A stretch of DNA of 64,000 nucleotides from Vibrio cyclitrophicus (GTDB taxonomy: Bacteria > Pseudomonadota > Gammaproteobacteria > Enterobacterales > Vibrionaceae): NCBI GenBank assembly GCA_023206055.1, contig CP065366.1, positions 3,100,001-3,164,000 of the forward strand, in the 5' to 3' direction. Within the stretch, counting starts at the first letter, position 1; each line of letters opens with the position of its first letter. Under the pieces are notes generated by a model that saw nothing but the letters and a program-made list of their open reading frames with translations, was not told the origin of the DNA and made no database searches. Of the stretch, positions 9,198-17,706 are shown piece by piece. The position numbers and the translations under genes were made by a program.

Positions 9198-10112
9198 TTA
9201 AGGTAAATATCGTTTTGGATTAACTGATTTACCTTGGTAACGAATCTCAAAGTGCAGCATAACACTGCTGGCTCCAGAGCTTCCCATTGTTGCAATTTTC
9301 TGCCCTGGTTTCACACTTTGCCCTTCAGATACTAATAGTCGGTCGTTATGCGCGTATGCACTTAAGTAATTATCATTATGCTTCACAATCACTAGATTGC
9401 CGTAGCCTCGTAATGCATTACCCGAATAAACAACCGTTCCCCCTGCAGTAGATACTATTGGCTGACCTCGCTGTCCTGCTATGTCTATGCCTTTATTTCC
9501 TTGTTCGCCTACAGAGAAATTCTTGATTACTCTCCCTTTAGTTGGCCATAACCATTTGGATACTTTATCACTTGTTGGTTTGGTGGACGGTGTAACATTC
9601 TGTTTACCTTTAGACCCAACATACTCCTTTGATTTGGATTGTTCAACCTTCTTTGGTGGATCTTTTTTCACCACTTTGGTGGTAGTTTGAACTGGGGCAG
9701 GTTTAGAGTTTTTGCTCGGTTCAGGTGTCGTTTTAGGTTTACTTGCTGCAGATGACGTTGTGGATGCCGCGACAGGCGCAGCAACTGCTGCTGCCGCTAC
9801 TGTTGATTTACCATACGCTGGCGCATTATAGCTAGGACGCCACAACTTAAGCTTCTGCCCTGGGTGGATCGTATATGGGGCAGACAACTTGTTGTAGCTG
9901 ACTAGGTCATTCACGTCTTTATTGGTCACATAAGCGATGAAATAAAGGGTGTCGCCTTTTTTCACTTCGTAGTAACTACCGCGATAGCTGCCACGATCAA
10001 TCGAGGAGTATTTTTTATTTAAACTTGAAACTGGCGCAGGCGAATTCGCTGCACACCCAACAAGGGCACAGCTAAGCAGCAAAGTACTTACTTTTAACAA
10101 CTTCGAACGCAT
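9198..10112 (-). CDS. nlpD: Murein hydrolase activator NlpD, lipoprotein
   Basis: Outer-membrane lipoprotein that activates the amidase AmiC for septal peptidoglycan splitting. The 304-residue product shows a type II signal ending in the lipobox LVGC, a LysM domain (about 46-90, YEVKKGDTLYFIAYV ... IHPGQKLKL), a long Ala/Pro/Lys/Thr-rich linker and a C-terminal LytM (M23) domain. The usual first zinc ligand is lost (NKGIDIAG in place of HxGxD), as expected for a non-catalytic NlpD. The start at 10112 (MRSKLLK) fits the signal peptide; an in-frame GTG at 10127 is the alternative. It lies between pcm and rpoS, the usual order. Confidence 0.94.
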   Translation of the reverse strand: MRSKLLKVSTLLLSCALVGCAANSPAPVSSLNKKYSSIDRGSYRGSYYEVKKGDTLYFIAYVTNKDVNDLVSYNKLSAPYTIHPGQKLKLWRPSYNAPAYGKSTVAAAAVAAPVAASTTSSAASKPKTTPEPSKNSKPAPVQTTTKVVKKDPPKKVEQSKSKEYVGSKGKQNVTPSTKPTSDKVSKWLWPTKGRVIKNFSVGEQGNKGIDIAGQRGQPIVSTAGGTVVYSGNALRGYGNLVIVKHNDNYLSAYAHNDRLLVSEGQSVKPGQKIATMGSSGASSVMLHFEIRYQGKSVNPKRYLP

Positions 10113-10147
10113 CGACTCTCTACCCACCTACACCATTAGTCTTGTTA

Positions 10148-10774
10148 TTAAGCTAGTTCACCAGGAACAAGAGGTACAAATCTCACCATCTCGATAACAC
10201 TCGATAAAAACTCATCGCCGTGTCGAACGATCTTCAATAGTTGCTGTTCGTCATCACCGACTGGAATCAGTAAACGGCCGCCATCTTTTAGTTGTTGCAG
10301 AAGCGCTTGAGGAATCGACTCTGCAGCTGCGGTGACAATAATCGCATCAAAAGGGGCTTTTGAAGACCACCCTTGCCAACCATCACCATGTTTGGTTGAA
10401 ATATTGTAGAAATCGAGTTGCTTCAACCTACGTTTAGCATCCCATTGTAGAGACTTTATTCGTTCAACCGAATACACATGGTCAACAAGTTGAGCTAATA
10501 CAGCGGTTTGATAACCAGAACCCGTGCCAATTTCCAAAACGCGGCTATCTTGTTGTAGCTCAAGTAACTCTGTCATTTTAGCAACGATGTACGGCTGAGA
10601 GATCGTCTGCCCTTGTCCGATAGGCAGCGCATTATTATCATAAGCTTGATGATACATCGCCTGCGACAAAAAACTCTCTCTTGGCAATTGGTAAATCGCA
10701 TCAAGCACTTTCTGATCTTGAATGCCATTTTCAATCAGAAAAGTAACTAAGCGCTCTGCTTGTGGATTACTCAC
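10148..10774 (-). CDS. pcm: Protein-L-isoaspartate O-methyltransferase
   Basis: Repairs isoaspartyl residues in aged proteins using S-adenosylmethionine. The 208-residue product contains the family block QGQTISQPYIVAKM, the SAM-binding motif VLEIGTGSGYQTAVLA (about residue 80), and FDAIIVTAAAESIP and GGRLLIPVG. The start is a GTG directly abutting the surE stop (TAAGTG), with the GGAGAG ribosome site inside the surE end, so translation is probably coupled. The order surE-pcm-nlpD-rpoS is conserved. Confidence 0.96.
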   Translation of the reverse strand: MSNPQAERLVTFLIENGIQDQKVLDAIYQLPRESFLSQAMYHQAYDNNALPIGQGQTISQPYIVAKMTELLELQQDSRVLEIGTGSGYQTAVLAQLVDHVYSVERIKSLQWDAKRRLKQLDFYNISTKHGDGWQGWSSKAPFDAIIVTAAAESIPQALLQQLKDGGRLLIPVGDDEQQLLKIVRHGDEFLSSVIEMVRFVPLVPGELA

Positions 10775-11518
10775 TTACTTCTCTCCTAACCATGTCGCCA
10801 TCGCACCCAACGACTCATGCGCCGTTAAATCAACCTGTAGTGGTGTTACCGATACAAAACCATGCTCTATCGCATAAAAGTCCGTACCTTCGCCAGCATC
10901 TTGTTCTTTTCCCGGAGGACCAAGCCAATAGATGTCATGCCCACGAGGATCTTTCTGCTTAATCATGTCTTCAGCATGATGACGAGCCCCTAAGCGCGTC
11001 ACTTGAGTACCAGACAGTTGCTCCAATGCTAAGTCAGGAACATTAATGTTTAATAAGCGATTGGTCGGGATTGGATTTGCTAAATGTTGTTCGACAATAC
11101 GACGAGCTATAGTCGCCGCTGTCTTAAAATGTTTTTTCCCAACCAGAGAAAACGCCACTGACTGAACACCTAAAAAGTGCCCTTCCATTGCGGCTGCGAC
11201 TGTGCCCGAATAAAGCACATCGTCACCAAGGTTAGCACCGTGATTAATGCCCGTTAAAACCAGATCGGGCATATCATTTTTAAGCAGTTCATTTAACGCA
11301 AAATGTACACAGTCGGTCGGTGTTCCTTGTACCGAATAGGTATTTTCGGCAATTTTTTGAACACGTAAAGGCTGTTCTAAAGTTAATGAATTTGAAGCGC
11401 CCGAGCGATTACGGTCAGGTGCAACAATGATAATTTCAGCAAGATCACGTAATTCATTGGCTAGCTCATGAATACCTTGAGCGTGCACACCATCATCGTT
11501 GCTGAGTAAAATCTTCAT
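10775..11518 (-). CDS. surE: 5'/3'-nucleotidase SurE
   Basis: Metal-dependent nucleoside monophosphatase linked to stationary-phase survival. The 247-residue product begins MKILLSNDDGVHAQG, whose DD pair binds the metal ion. It continues with VVAPDRNRSG-type sequence (IVAPDRNRSGASNSLTL), PTDCVHFAL and DLVLTGINHGANLGDDVLYSGTV, all SurE signatures. ATG 11518 has an AAGGA site ten bases upstream; an in-frame extension to 11548 has no support. It abuts pcm exactly. A 9-bp inverted repeat lies in the 79-bp gap to truD. Confidence 0.96.
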   Translation of the reverse strand: MKILLSNDDGVHAQGIHELANELRDLAEIIIVAPDRNRSGASNSLTLEQPLRVQKIAENTYSVQGTPTDCVHFALNELLKNDMPDLVLTGINHGANLGDDVLYSGTVAAAMEGHFLGVQSVAFSLVGKKHFKTAATIARRIVEQHLANPIPTNRLLNINVPDLALEQLSGTQVTRLGARHHAEDMIKQKDPRGHDIYWLGPPGKEQDAGEGTDFYAIEHGFVSVTPLQVDLTAHESLGAMATWLGEK

Positions 11519-11546
11519 CTTGTATCCTTTCTTTTGTACCAATGCC

Positions 11547-11577
11547 AAGTCACTTAATTTCCGATATCAAGTGACTT
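11547..11577. repeat. Inverted repeat in the truD-surE gap
   Basis: AAGTCACTT (11547-11555) and AAGTGACTT (11569-11577) form a perfect 9-bp hairpin with a 13-nt loop. No T-run follows on either strand, so it is not a classical terminator; it may be a processing or stabilising structure in the truD-surE transcript. Confidence 0.6.
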
Positions 11578-11597
11578 CGCTCCAAGCAGAATCGTTA

Positions 11598-12641
11598 TTA
11601 CTCGTAGCTTCTCTCTACGTGAACTTCTTCAACCAATTCACGAACAATAGCGGTTGCGAAACAACCCGCATCGAGAGAGAACTTAAGCGTGACATTGTCT
11701 TCGTTCACTTCCCAAGCTAAACCCATCGGCTTCAACGAAGCTTCACGGCGATCATGGCGCATACGGTTGCCACAGATCAGAGCCATTAGATCCGGTTCAG
11801 CATCAAGGTGTTGCTGCTCTAAAGCTTGAGATGCATCCGTCGTCGGTAACGCATTATCTCCAGCTAAAGCAACAGTAATAAACGCAGAGCCGTTCGCGAT
11901 GTCTTGGTTTACCGCTTCGATGTTATCCGCTGTTACTGCTAATTGAGCGCCGTCTTTCACGACAATATCGCCAATCAATGCCGACGCAAACGCATCTTGC
12001 TCAATACGGTCAGAAAGAATTAAGTTGTAGATCCAAGAACGAGCGGCAGAAAGATACAAGCTGCGCTTATTCTGATTACGCGTACGAACGTTTTCACGAC
12101 CCCAACGACGAGCTTCAGATAAGTTGTTACCTTCATTACCAAAGCGCTGAGCTCCGAAGTAATTTGGCACGCCTACTTGAGCGACTTTTTCTAAACGCTT
12201 TACCACATCATCACAGTCAGTTACTTCAGACAAAGTCAGCTCAAATTGGTTGCCAATTAAATCGCCTGGACGTAACTTTTTGTTGTGGCGTGCTGTCGCC
12301 AAGATCTCAATGCTTGGGTATTGCGCGAGAAAAGCAGAAAAGTCAGGTTCACCCTTTGGTAAGTGCACGCTTAACCACTGCTCGGTAACCGCGTGACGGT
12401 CTTTCAAACCAGCCCAACTCACGTCCTTCGACTTAACACCGCAGGCTTTAGCCAGCTCATTTGCTACGAAGCTCGTATTTTCACCAGTTTTACGAATACG
12501 AACCATTAGATGCTCGCCTTCACCAGTAAACTCAAAACCTAAGTCTTCATTAACGACAAAGTGTTCGGCTTTTGCTTTTAGTTTTGCTTTCGCAGTTGGT
12601 TTACCGTTTAGGTAAGCCAATGAAGATAAAATATCTGACAT
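11598..12641 (-). CDS. truD: tRNA pseudouridine(13) synthase TruD
   Basis: Makes pseudouridine at position 13 of tRNA-Glu. The 347-residue product has the N-terminal FVVNEDLGFEFTGEGEHL block and the TruD catalytic motif SWAGLKDRHAVTEQWLS (Asp about residue 80), then NYFGAQRFGNEGNNL (about 154-168). The start at ATG 12641 (MSDILSSLAYLNGKP) matches the family; an in-frame GTG at 12671 overlapping ispF is less likely. The ribosome site is weak (GAAAAGAA). It is part of the ftsB-ispD-ispF-truD-surE-pcm-nlpD run. Confidence 0.95.
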   Translation of the reverse strand: MSDILSSLAYLNGKPTAKAKLKAKAEHFVVNEDLGFEFTGEGEHLMVRIRKTGENTSFVANELAKACGVKSKDVSWAGLKDRHAVTEQWLSVHLPKGEPDFSAFLAQYPSIEILATARHNKKLRPGDLIGNQFELTLSEVTDCDDVVKRLEKVAQVGVPNYFGAQRFGNEGNNLSEARRWGRENVRTRNQNKRSLYLSAARSWIYNLILSDRIEQDAFASALIGDIVVKDGAQLAVTADNIEAVNQDIANGSAFITVALAGDNALPTTDASQALEQQHLDAEPDLMALICGNRMRHDRREASLKPMGLAWEVNEDNVTLKFSLDAGCFATAIVRELVEEVHVERSYE

Positions 12642-12663
12642 GCTATTCTTTTCGTGTTGGTGC

Positions 12664-13146
12664 TTACGCACTTTTAGTAATTAAGACTACCGCTTCACAT
12701 GCGATGCCCTCTTTGCGACCTGTAAAACCTAAACGCTCAGTAGTCGTCGCTTTTACATTCACATTGCCAATGCTGGTATCTAAATCTTGTGCAATAGCTT
12801 GGCACATAGAGTCTATATGAGGAGCCATTTTAGGCGCTTGCGCCATGATAGTAATATCCGCATTACCAATCACATAACCTTGCTCTTTTACTCGACGGTA
12901 CACATCTTTAAGCAATTCACGACTATCTGCGCCTTTCCACTCATCATCTGTATCTGGGAAATGACGACCAATATCACCCGCAGCAATCGCACCCAGCAAA
13001 GCGTCACATAACGCATGAAGGGCAACATCACCGTCTGAGTGTGCGATAAGCCCTTGCTCGTAAGGAATGCTAACGCCACCAATAATTACCGGGCCTTCAC
13101 CACCAAATTTGTGTACATCAAAGCCATGGCCAATACGAATCATCAT
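12664..13146 (-). CDS. ispF: 2-C-methyl-D-erythritol 2,4-cyclodiphosphate synthase IspF
   Basis: Fifth step of the MEP isoprenoid pathway. The 160-residue protein has the zinc-binding GHGFDVHKF motif at its start, the family signature SDGDVALHALCDALLGA and DIGRHFPDTD, and the C-terminal TTTERLGFTGRKEGIA. Two tandem ATGs (13146 and 13143) are possible; the first overlaps the ispD stop as TAATG, giving translational coupling. Confidence 0.97.
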   Translation of the reverse strand: MMIRIGHGFDVHKFGGEGPVIIGGVSIPYEQGLIAHSDGDVALHALCDALLGAIAAGDIGRHFPDTDDEWKGADSRELLKDVYRRVKEQGYVIGNADITIMAQAPKMAPHIDSMCQAIAQDLDTSIGNVNVKATTTERLGFTGRKEGIACEAVVLITKSA

Positions 13147-13847
13147 TATTCCTTATTCTGACTTAAATAGAACTCAGCCAAAGCCAAATCTTCAGGCTGA
13201 GTAATCTTAAAATTATCTGAACGCCCAGCAATCAATGCTGGTGATAAACCTTTCCACTCAAACGCAGAGGCCTCATCGGTAATCGAAACGCCTTGTTGCA
13301 AGGCCTCACTCAAGACTTTCCGTAAAGGCTTAGATCGAAACATCTGAGGGGTAAGCGCATGCCAAAGATCGACGCGATCGACCGTGTGTTCAATTTGTCC
13401 TTGAGCACCACGCTTCATTGTATCGCGAACCGGCGCTGCTAAAATTGCGCCCACATCATGGGTCATGGCCCCAGAGATCAGTTTGTCGATATCGCTCAAT
13501 TGGATACAAGGCCTAGCGGCATCATGCACCATCACCCAATCACTGAGTTGCTGTTGGGTAATATAATCCAGAGCAGAAAGTACCGAGTCAGCTCGTTCCG
13601 TTCCGCCGGACACTCTGATCACCTGTGGATTAAGGTTAAGCGGTAATTCAGGGTAATAAGGGTCATCATCGCTGACCGCTACCACGATTTTAGACACCTG
13701 CGGATGAGACAACAGTTTCTCAACCGTGTGCTCTAAAATCGTTTTACCGTGAATTTGAAGATATTGCTTGGGACGGTCTGCCTTCATTCGGCTGCCGACG
13801 CCCGCAGCGGGGACCACTGCAATAACGCTTTGAAGTTGGTTCGACAT
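13146..13847 (-). CDS. ispD: 2-C-methyl-D-erythritol 4-phosphate cytidylyltransferase IspD
   Basis: Transfers CMP to MEP in isoprenoid precursor synthesis. The 233-residue product starts with the CTP-binding loop VVPAAGVGSRMKADRPKQYL, has the signature WVMVHDAARPC (about residue 102-112) and ends with a region containing DNFKITQPEDLALAE. Its start overlaps the ftsB stop (TAATG) and its stop overlaps the ispF start, so the three genes are tightly coupled. Confidence 0.97.
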   Translation of the reverse strand: MSNQLQSVIAVVPAAGVGSRMKADRPKQYLQIHGKTILEHTVEKLLSHPQVSKIVVAVSDDDPYYPELPLNLNPQVIRVSGGTERADSVLSALDYITQQQLSDWVMVHDAARPCIQLSDIDKLISGAMTHDVGAILAAPVRDTMKRGAQGQIEHTVDRVDLWHALTPQMFRSKPLRKVLSEALQQGVSITDEASAFEWKGLSPALIAGRSDNFKITQPEDLALAEFYLSQNKE

Positions 13848-14128
13848 TAATGAGATTCCTCACCAATAATACGATAAAACGTTTCGCCTTCTTTCACCAT
13901 CCCAAGTTCATGACGAGCGCGCTCTTCTATCGCGTCTAAGCCTTGGCGTAGATCGTCGATTTCTGCAAACATCTCAGCATTGCGAAGATGAAGCTTTTCA
14001 TTTACTTGCTGTTGAACTTGGATTTCGTTGCTCACACCGTAGTAATCAGAAATACCATTTTTACCGAGCCACAGTGTGTGTTGTAGCCAGCCAAACACTA
14101 TGAGCAGTACTAAAGCAAAAATTCGCAT
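13847..14128 (-). CDS. ftsB: Cell division protein FtsB
   Basis: Small bitopic inner-membrane protein that joins FtsL and FtsQ in the divisome. The 93-residue product has a membrane segment at residues 3-21 (FALVLLIVFGWLQHTLW), a Gly-rich turn and a coiled coil (about 35-70), and the family segment IEERARHELGMVKEGETFYR. It is the first gene of the ftsB-ispD-ispF operon. The eno terminator lies about 240 bp upstream. Confidence 0.95.
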   Translation of the reverse strand: MRIFALVLLIVFGWLQHTLWLGKNGISDYYGVSNEIQVQQQVNEKLHLRNAEMFAEIDDLRQGLDAIEERARHELGMVKEGETFYRIIGEESH

Positions 14129-14363
14129 AACACCTTTCGCCGGTTGAAAAAGAAGGAACTAGAATAAGGCACATATATACCATAATGCGCTTATTGGTGC
14201 GAGATATGTGGTGTCAGGGAATCAATAAGTCGGAGAATTATTGCTGTTCGAAACCTGTAATGAGATTCCCTATGCCTTCTTACGTCAGTCTAGGGAATGA
14301 GGGGGTTTGGGTATCAAAAAGAGAGCTTTGGAACCTAGAGGTTCTTCATCTCACTTTTCTACA
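14129..14363. other. ftsB upstream region with a repeat-like palindrome
   Basis: No credible gene is seen; a 66-codon plus-strand frame here has no family likeness. ATTCCCTA (14265-14272) and TAGGGAAT (14291-14298) form an 8-bp inverted repeat, and a further GGGAATC sits at about 14218. The arrangement resembles short dispersed palindromic elements of vibrios (from memory, low certainty). The ftsB promoter should lie within about 100 bp of 14128. Confidence 0.45.
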
Positions 14364-14394
14364 GGCAAAAAAATACCCCGCATAAGCGAGGCAT
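14364..14394 (-). terminator. eno terminator
   Basis: On the minus strand GCCTCGC-TTAT-GCGGGGT forms a 7-bp stem (with wobbles) followed by a T-rich run ATTTTTTT. It lies about 140 bp after the eno stop, beyond an ERIC-like repeat. Confidence 0.8.
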
Positions 14395-14422
14395 TCAAAA
14401 GCATTAGTGCATAATTCTAACT

Positions 14423-14530
14423 AGTTGGTGCTGTAGCAAGGCAACAAAGAAAATTCAGCTATGGAGCATAGTTTCCTATGTGACTTAGTGAATCTTCTGC
14501 AGTTAAGCAGCTACAGTGCCAAATAGGACG
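14423..14530. repeat. ERIC-like intergenic palindrome, copy A (after eno)
   Basis: An imperfect palindrome of about 105 bp. The ends (TTGGTGCTGTAGC and the complement of GCTACAGTGCCAA) pair, and the centre reads GGAGCATAGTTTCCTATGTGA followed by CTTAGTGAA. The second copy lies at 18647-18755. The GGAGC...GTGAC...GTGAA core recalls enterobacterial repetitive intergenic consensus elements, which are known in vibrios. It lies in the eno 3' untranslated region. Confidence 0.65.
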
Positions 14531-14532
14531 AA

Positions 14533-15831
14533 TTATTGACCTTTAACTTCTTTAAGACCGTTGTAAGGAGCTTTAGAACCTAGAGCTTCTTCGATACGGA
14601 TAAGTTGGTTGTACTTAGCAACACGGTCAGAACGGCTCATAGAACCAGTTTTGATTTGACCTGCAGCTGTACCTACCGCTAGATCAGCGATAGTTGCATC
14701 TTCAGTTTCGCCAGAACGGTGAGAGATTACTGCAGTGTAGCCAGCGTCTTTAGCCATCTTGATAGCAGCTAGAGTCTCTGTTAGAGAACCGATTTGGTTG
14801 AACTTGATAAGGATAGAGTTAGCTACGCCTTTCTCGATACCTTCAGCAAGAATCTTAGTGTTTGTAACGAACAGATCGTCACCAACGATTTGAAGCTTGT
14901 CGCCTAGAAGTTCAGTTTGGTGCTTGAAGCCATCCCAATCTGACTCGTCAAGACCGTCTTCGATAGAAACGATTGGGAAGTTGTTCGCTAGCTCAGCTAG
15001 GTAGTGGTTGAACTCTTCAGAAGTGAAAGTTTTACCTTCGCCCTTCATGTTGTAGATGCCAGCTTCTTTGTCGAAGAACTCAGATGCTGCACAGTCCATA
15101 GCAAGAGTAACGTCTTTACCTAGTTCGTAACCAGCAGCTGCAACAGCTTCTGCGATAACTTCTAGAGCTTCAGCGTTAGACTTAAGGTTAGGAGCGAAAC
15201 CACCTTCATCACCAACTGCAGTGCTGTAGCCTTTAGACTTAAGAACTTTAGCTAGGTTGTGGAATACTTCAGCGCCGATACGTAGACCTTCTTTAAGAGT
15301 TTTAGCGCCAACTGGTTGGATCATGAACTCTTGGATGTCAACGTTGTTATCTGCGTGCTCACCACCGTTGATGATGTTCATCATTGGTAGAGGCATAGAG
15401 AACTGACCAGCAGTACCGTTTAGCTCAGCGATGTGCTCGTATAGAGGCATGCCTTTCGCAGCAGCAGCAGCTTTTGCGTTAGCTAGAGATACAGCTAGGA
15501 TAGCGTTCGCGCCGAACTTAGACTTGTTATCAGTACCGTCTAGGTCAAGCATGATTTGGTCAACGTCAGCTTGTGCTTTAGCGTCAGAACCAACTAGAGC
15601 TTCAGCGATTGGGCCGTTTACAGCTTCAATAGCTTTAAGAACACCTTTACCTAGGAAACGTGATTTGTCGCCGTCACGTAGCTCAAGAGCTTCGCGAGAA
15701 CCAGTAGATGCGCCAGATGGAGCAGCAGCCATACCTACGAAACCGCCTTCTAGGTGTACTTCAGCTTCTACAGTTGGGTTACCACGTGAATCGATGATTT
15801 CACGACCTAGAACTTTAACGATCTTAGACAT
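14533..15831 (-). CDS. eno: Enolase
   Basis: Converts 2-phosphoglycerate to phosphoenolpyruvate; also a component of the RNA degradosome. The 432-residue product begins MSKIVKVLGREIIDSRGNP and has PSGASTGSREALELRD, the metal ligands within AMDCAASEFFD, SIEDGLDESDWDG and VGDDLFVTN, the enolase signature LIKFNQIGSLTETL, and SHRSGETED. ATG 15831 has an AAGGAA site; the frame open to 15888 is not enolase-like. pyrG lies 84 bp upstream in the same direction, the conserved pair. Confidence 0.98.
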   Translation of the reverse strand: MSKIVKVLGREIIDSRGNPTVEAEVHLEGGFVGMAAAPSGASTGSREALELRDGDKSRFLGKGVLKAIEAVNGPIAEALVGSDAKAQADVDQIMLDLDGTDNKSKFGANAILAVSLANAKAAAAAKGMPLYEHIAELNGTAGQFSMPLPMMNIINGGEHADNNVDIQEFMIQPVGAKTLKEGLRIGAEVFHNLAKVLKSKGYSTAVGDEGGFAPNLKSNAEALEVIAEAVAAAGYELGKDVTLAMDCAASEFFDKEAGIYNMKGEGKTFTSEEFNHYLAELANNFPIVSIEDGLDESDWDGFKHQTELLGDKLQIVGDDLFVTNTKILAEGIEKGVANSILIKFNQIGSLTETLAAIKMAKDAGYTAVISHRSGETEDATIADLAVGTAAGQIKTGSMSRSDRVAKYNQLIRIEEALGSKAPYNGLKEVKGQ

Positions 15832-15915
15832 TGAATGTTTCCTTCTCGTTGAATATATATAAATGTCAAATTTAAAAGGTAGCAGCACAACTTACGCAGC
15901 TACCTGTATTCCTTT

Positions 15916-17556
15916 TTACTTTTCTAATTCGCCGCGCTGATATTCACCAGCTGCTTTAACGAAACCTGCAAACAACGGGTGACCGTCGCGAGGTGTTGAA
16001 GTGAACTCTGGGTGGAATTGAGCAGCAACGAACCATGGGTGATTCGGGTTCTCAATAACTTCAACCAGTTTCTTGTCCGCAGATAGACCAGATACTTTTA
16101 GGCCCGCTTTTTCAATTTGTGGACGAAGATTGTTGTTCACTTCGTAACGGTGACGGTGACGTTCATGGATCGTCGCGCTACCGTATAATTCGTAAGCCTT
16201 AGTACCTTTAGCAAGGTGACAAAGCTGTGAACCTAGACGCATTGTACCGCCAAGGTCAGATGTTTCTGTACGCTCTTCAACTTTACCTTCGCCATCGATC
16301 CATTCAGTAATCAGACCAACAACTGGGTACTTAGTTTCAGTACAGAATTCAGAAGAGTGTGCCCCTTCCATTTTCGCAACGTTACGAGCGTACTCGATAA
16401 GTGCTACTTGCATACCTAGACAGATACCTAAGTACGGTACTTTGTTTTCACGAGCGTATTGAGCAGCAAGAATCTTACCTTCAACACCACGATCACCAAA
16501 GCCACCAGGAACTAGAATTGCATCTAGGCCTTCTAAAATTTCTACGCCACGAGACTCAACGTCTTGTGAGTCTACGTATTTAATATTAACGCTTAGGCGG
16601 TTTTTCAAGCCCGCGTGTTTTAACGCTTCATTTACTGATTTGTATGCGTCAGGTAGTTCAATGTACTTACCAACCATACCAATCGTCACTTCACCCGTTG
16701 GGTTAGCTTCTTCGTAAATTACTTGTTCCCATTCAGACAGATCTGCTTCTGGAGCTGTGATGCCGAAACGCTTACATACAAGTTCGTCAGTGCCTTGAGC
16801 TTTAATAAGCTGAGGGATCTTGTAGATAGAGTCAACATCGCGCATAGAAATAACTGCATTTTCTTGCACATTACAGAACAGAGCAATTTTCTTACGCTCG
16901 TTCGAAGGAATGTTGCGATCTGAACGACAAACTAGGATGTCTGGCTGAATACCAATAGACAGTAGCTCTTTTACAGAGTGTTGCGTTGGCTTAGTTTTTA
17001 CTTCGCCCGCAGCTGCTAGGTATGGCACTAAAGTAAGGTGCATGAACATTGCGCGTTCACGGCCTAGTTCTACTGCTAGCTGACGAATCGCTTCCATGAA
17101 TGGTAGAGATTCGATATCACCAACCGTACCACCAACTTCAACAAGCGCGATATCGTGGCCAGCTGCGCCAGAAATCACACGCTCTTTAATAGAGTTAGTG
17201 ATGTGTGGGATAACCTGAATAGTTGCACCTAGGTAATCACCGCGACGCTCTTTAGCGAGTACGTCTGAGTAAACACGACCTGCAGTGAAATTGTTACGCT
17301 TAGTCATCTTGGTGCGAATGAATCGCTCATAGTGACCAAGGTCAAGGTCTGTTTCAGCGCCATCTTCCGTAACGAACACTTCACCGTGCTGAGTCGGGCT
17401 CATAGTGCCTGGATCAACGTTGATGTAAGGGTCAAGCTTCATCATAGTCACTTTAAGACCACGAGCTTCTAAAATAGCCGCAAGAGATGCTGCAGCAATA
17501 CCTTTACCTAGAGAGGATACAACCCCGCCAGTAACAAAAATGTAATTTGTCGTCAT
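15916..17556 (-). CDS. pyrG: CTP synthase
   Basis: Makes CTP from UTP with glutamine. The 546-residue product has an N-terminal amidoligase domain (TGGVVSSLGKGIAAASLAA P-loop, residues 9-27; DPYINVDPGTMSPTQHGEVF) and a C-terminal class I glutamine amidotransferase with the nucleophile motif GICLGMQ and the His/Glu pair in QFHPEFTS. The length equals E. coli PyrG (545). It sits between mazG and eno. Confidence 0.98.
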   Translation of the reverse strand: MTTNYIFVTGGVVSSLGKGIAAASLAAILEARGLKVTMMKLDPYINVDPGTMSPTQHGEVFVTEDGAETDLDLGHYERFIRTKMTKRNNFTAGRVYSDVLAKERRGDYLGATIQVIPHITNSIKERVISGAAGHDIALVEVGGTVGDIESLPFMEAIRQLAVELGRERAMFMHLTLVPYLAAAGEVKTKPTQHSVKELLSIGIQPDILVCRSDRNIPSNERKKIALFCNVQENAVISMRDVDSIYKIPQLIKAQGTDELVCKRFGITAPEADLSEWEQVIYEEANPTGEVTIGMVGKYIELPDAYKSVNEALKHAGLKNRLSVNIKYVDSQDVESRGVEILEGLDAILVPGGFGDRGVEGKILAAQYARENKVPYLGICLGMQVALIEYARNVAKMEGAHSSEFCTETKYPVVGLITEWIDGEGKVEERTETSDLGGTMRLGSQLCHLAKGTKAYELYGSATIHERHRHRYEVNNNLRPQIEKAGLKVSGLSADKKLVEVIENPNHPWFVAAQFHPEFTSTPRDGHPLFAGFVKAAGEYQRGELEK

Positions 17557-17706
17557 GTTTAACCTGAAATTGGTTGAATGAGGGAAATGGACTACTTCTG
17601 GACGGGATGAAAATATACCAGAAGCCCCTTATCGCCACAACGTGAAATCTATCACACTGCTATTTTTTATTTTTTGCTTCAAATCAATTCATGATAAAAG
17701 CTTTGG

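Noticed and set aside
14185..14385. 66-codon plus-strand frame between eno and ftsB
   Set aside because: It spans the repeat-like palindrome and the eno terminator. No recognisable protein.
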